This document shows positions 63,001 to 64,000 of a stretch of DNA of 64,000 nt, piece after piece. Under the pieces are notes generated by a model. The model did not search any database. It was not told where the DNA came from and saw only the letters and a list, made by a program, of their open reading frames with translations. The position numbers were made by a program, and so were the translations under genes. Where the stretch lies: contig WNNJ02003526.1 of assembly GCA_012934845.2 (NCBI GenBank), positions 341,788 through 405,787 of the forward strand, in the 5' to 3' direction. Source of the stretch: Pomphorhynchus laevis (Eukaryota > Acanthocephala > Palaeacanthocephala > Echinorhynchida > Pomphorhynchidae). Positions within the stretch are counted from its first letter, which is position 1. The number at the start of each line of letters is the position of its first letter.

Positions 63001-64000
63001 TACCGTATGCCAGTCCTCCTCTGTATCCAGTAGTGGAAGGGATCTGGCACTGATGAGTCATTGTGATGACGAAACGGCATTCTTCATTCTTTCTCATCTG
63101 GCTTACATGTTTTACAAGAAATTCACGCGGAATGGTCTCACTCTCCTTAAATTCATGATAAAAGTTAGCCGATATTAAAGAGACCTGCGCTGACATTTGC
63201 CAGTGTTTTTGCTAATGATCCTTTTTGGTGAAGCTAGAGTACTGATTTAGTACTCGATGATGTTACTAGAAAATTATCTTGTACATCATTCACATTGATT
63301 CATTCATTGATTACCGTATGCCAGTCCTCCTCTGTATCCAGTAGTGGAAGGGATATGGCACTGATGAGTCATTGTGATGACGATACGGCATTCTTCATTC
63401 TTTCTCATCTGGCTTACATGTTTTACAAGAAATTCACGCGGAATAGTCTCATTCTCCTTAAATTCATGATAAAAGTTAGCCGATATTAAAGATATCTGCG
63501 CTGACATTTTCCAGTGTTTTTGCTAATGATCCATTTTGGTGAAGCTGTAGTACTGATTTAGTATTTTATGATGTTACCAGAAAATTTTCTTGTACCTCAT
63601 TCACATTGATTCATTCATTGATTACCGTATGCCAGTCCTCCTCTGTATCCAGTAGTGGAAGGGATATGGCACTGATGAGTCATTGTGATGACGAAACGGC
63701 ATTCTTCATTCTTTCTCATCTGGCTTACATGTTTTACAATAAATTCACGCGGAATGGTCCCAATCTCCTTAAATTCATGATAAAAGTTAGCCGATATTAA
63801 AGAGACCTGCGCTGACATTTGCCAGTGTTTTTGCTAATGATCCTTTTTGGTGAAGCTGTAGTACTGATTTAGTATTCTATGATGTTACTAGAAAATTTTC
63901 TAGTACATCATTCATATTGATTCATTCATTGATTACCTTCTGCCGGTCCTCCTCTGTATCCAGTAGTGAAGGGATCTGGCACTGATGAGTCATTGTGATG

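Larger units (their letters stand above)
51646..64000 (+). repeat. 311/312-bp hammerhead satellite array, about 39 units, runs off the window
   Basis: Tandem head-to-tail units start (at the word attgattcattcattgatta) near 51769 and then every 311 or 312 bp up to 63918. Two spacer subtypes explain the length: one with cttttttggtaaagctg and ttagtactcgatgatg (312 bp), one with ctttttggtgaagctg and ttagtattttatgatg (311 bp). Units are mostly over 95% alike. Short open frames of 62-69 codons occur on both strands in most units, but several units break them and they mirror each other, so I do not call genes. Each unit contains a hammerhead ribozyme sequence. The array starts about 95 bp after the end of the LINE. 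The outer units near 58623-59246 and 60803-62049 are the most diverged. Confidence 0.95.

Noticed and set aside
51779-63818. Dozens of 62-69-codon frames on both strands of the satellite
   Set aside because: They recur only because the unit recurs, the two strands mirror each other over the same bases, several units break them without consequence, and the strand carrying the ribozyme explains the conserved part better.
51646-64000. CRISPR-like array
   Set aside because: Units are 311-312 bp and similar throughout with no unique spacers, and the window is eukaryotic.
51646-64000. Internal Pol III promoter in the satellite, as in Sm-alpha
   Set aside because: I could find no pair of words close to the A-box and B-box consensus at proper spacing within the unit.

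Overview
The window is very AT-rich (about three quarters A+T by eye) and looks like the nuclear DNA of an animal. It has GT-AG introns, non-LTR (LINE) and Penelope-like retroelement remains, fold-back repeats, a long satellite array, and one well-resolved host gene for an outer-arm dynein intermediate chain, which implies motile cilia or flagella. Nothing points to a prokaryote. The species cannot be fixed from sequence alone. Ribozyme-bearing satellites of this size class are known from flatworms (Schistosoma Sm-alpha), cave crickets and newts, so an invertebrate such as a flatworm is a reasonable but unproven guess.

Layout. 0.5-6.3 kb: decayed or unrecognised plus-strand exons, including a phase-consistent small gene model (2062-5585), and a 219-bp direct repeat. 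7-8.6 kb: minus-strand Penelope-like reverse transcriptase remnant and a dispersed repeat. 8.8-18.4 kb: an unrecognised plus-strand host gene whose introns hold two LINE fragments. 20-23.1 kb: a nest of Penelope-like pieces in both orientations, a hammerhead ribozyme on the minus strand (21676-21720), and a LINE reverse transcriptase remnant. 25.6-26.1 kb: a two-exon coiled-coil-like gene (minus). 28-41.5 kb: an 11-exon DNAI2-type gene (minus), predicted 617 residues, with introns loaded with repeats. 41.5-48 kb: mostly AT-rich filler with fold-backs and tandem duplications. 48.4-51.55 kb: a decayed LINE. 51.65-64.0 kb (running off the window): about 39 tandem copies of a 311/312-bp satellite.

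The standout observation is that every satellite unit carries a hammerhead self-cleaving ribozyme, laid out in the order cleavage triplet - stem I hairpin - CUGAUGA - 5-bp stem II - GAAA - short stem III (a type III arrangement when read within one unit). About two thirds of the units keep the conserved core. A 695-bp, roughly 2.2-unit piece of the same satellite sits in the last intron of the DNAI2-type gene between two exact 10-bp direct repeats, as expected for an insertion with target-site duplication. A second, unrelated hammerhead of the compact Penelope-associated kind lies at 21.7 kb. The window therefore holds two hammerhead lineages, one as a long satellite and one beside Penelope-like elements. 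Everything here is read from sequence; ribozyme activity, transcription and species need outside checks.
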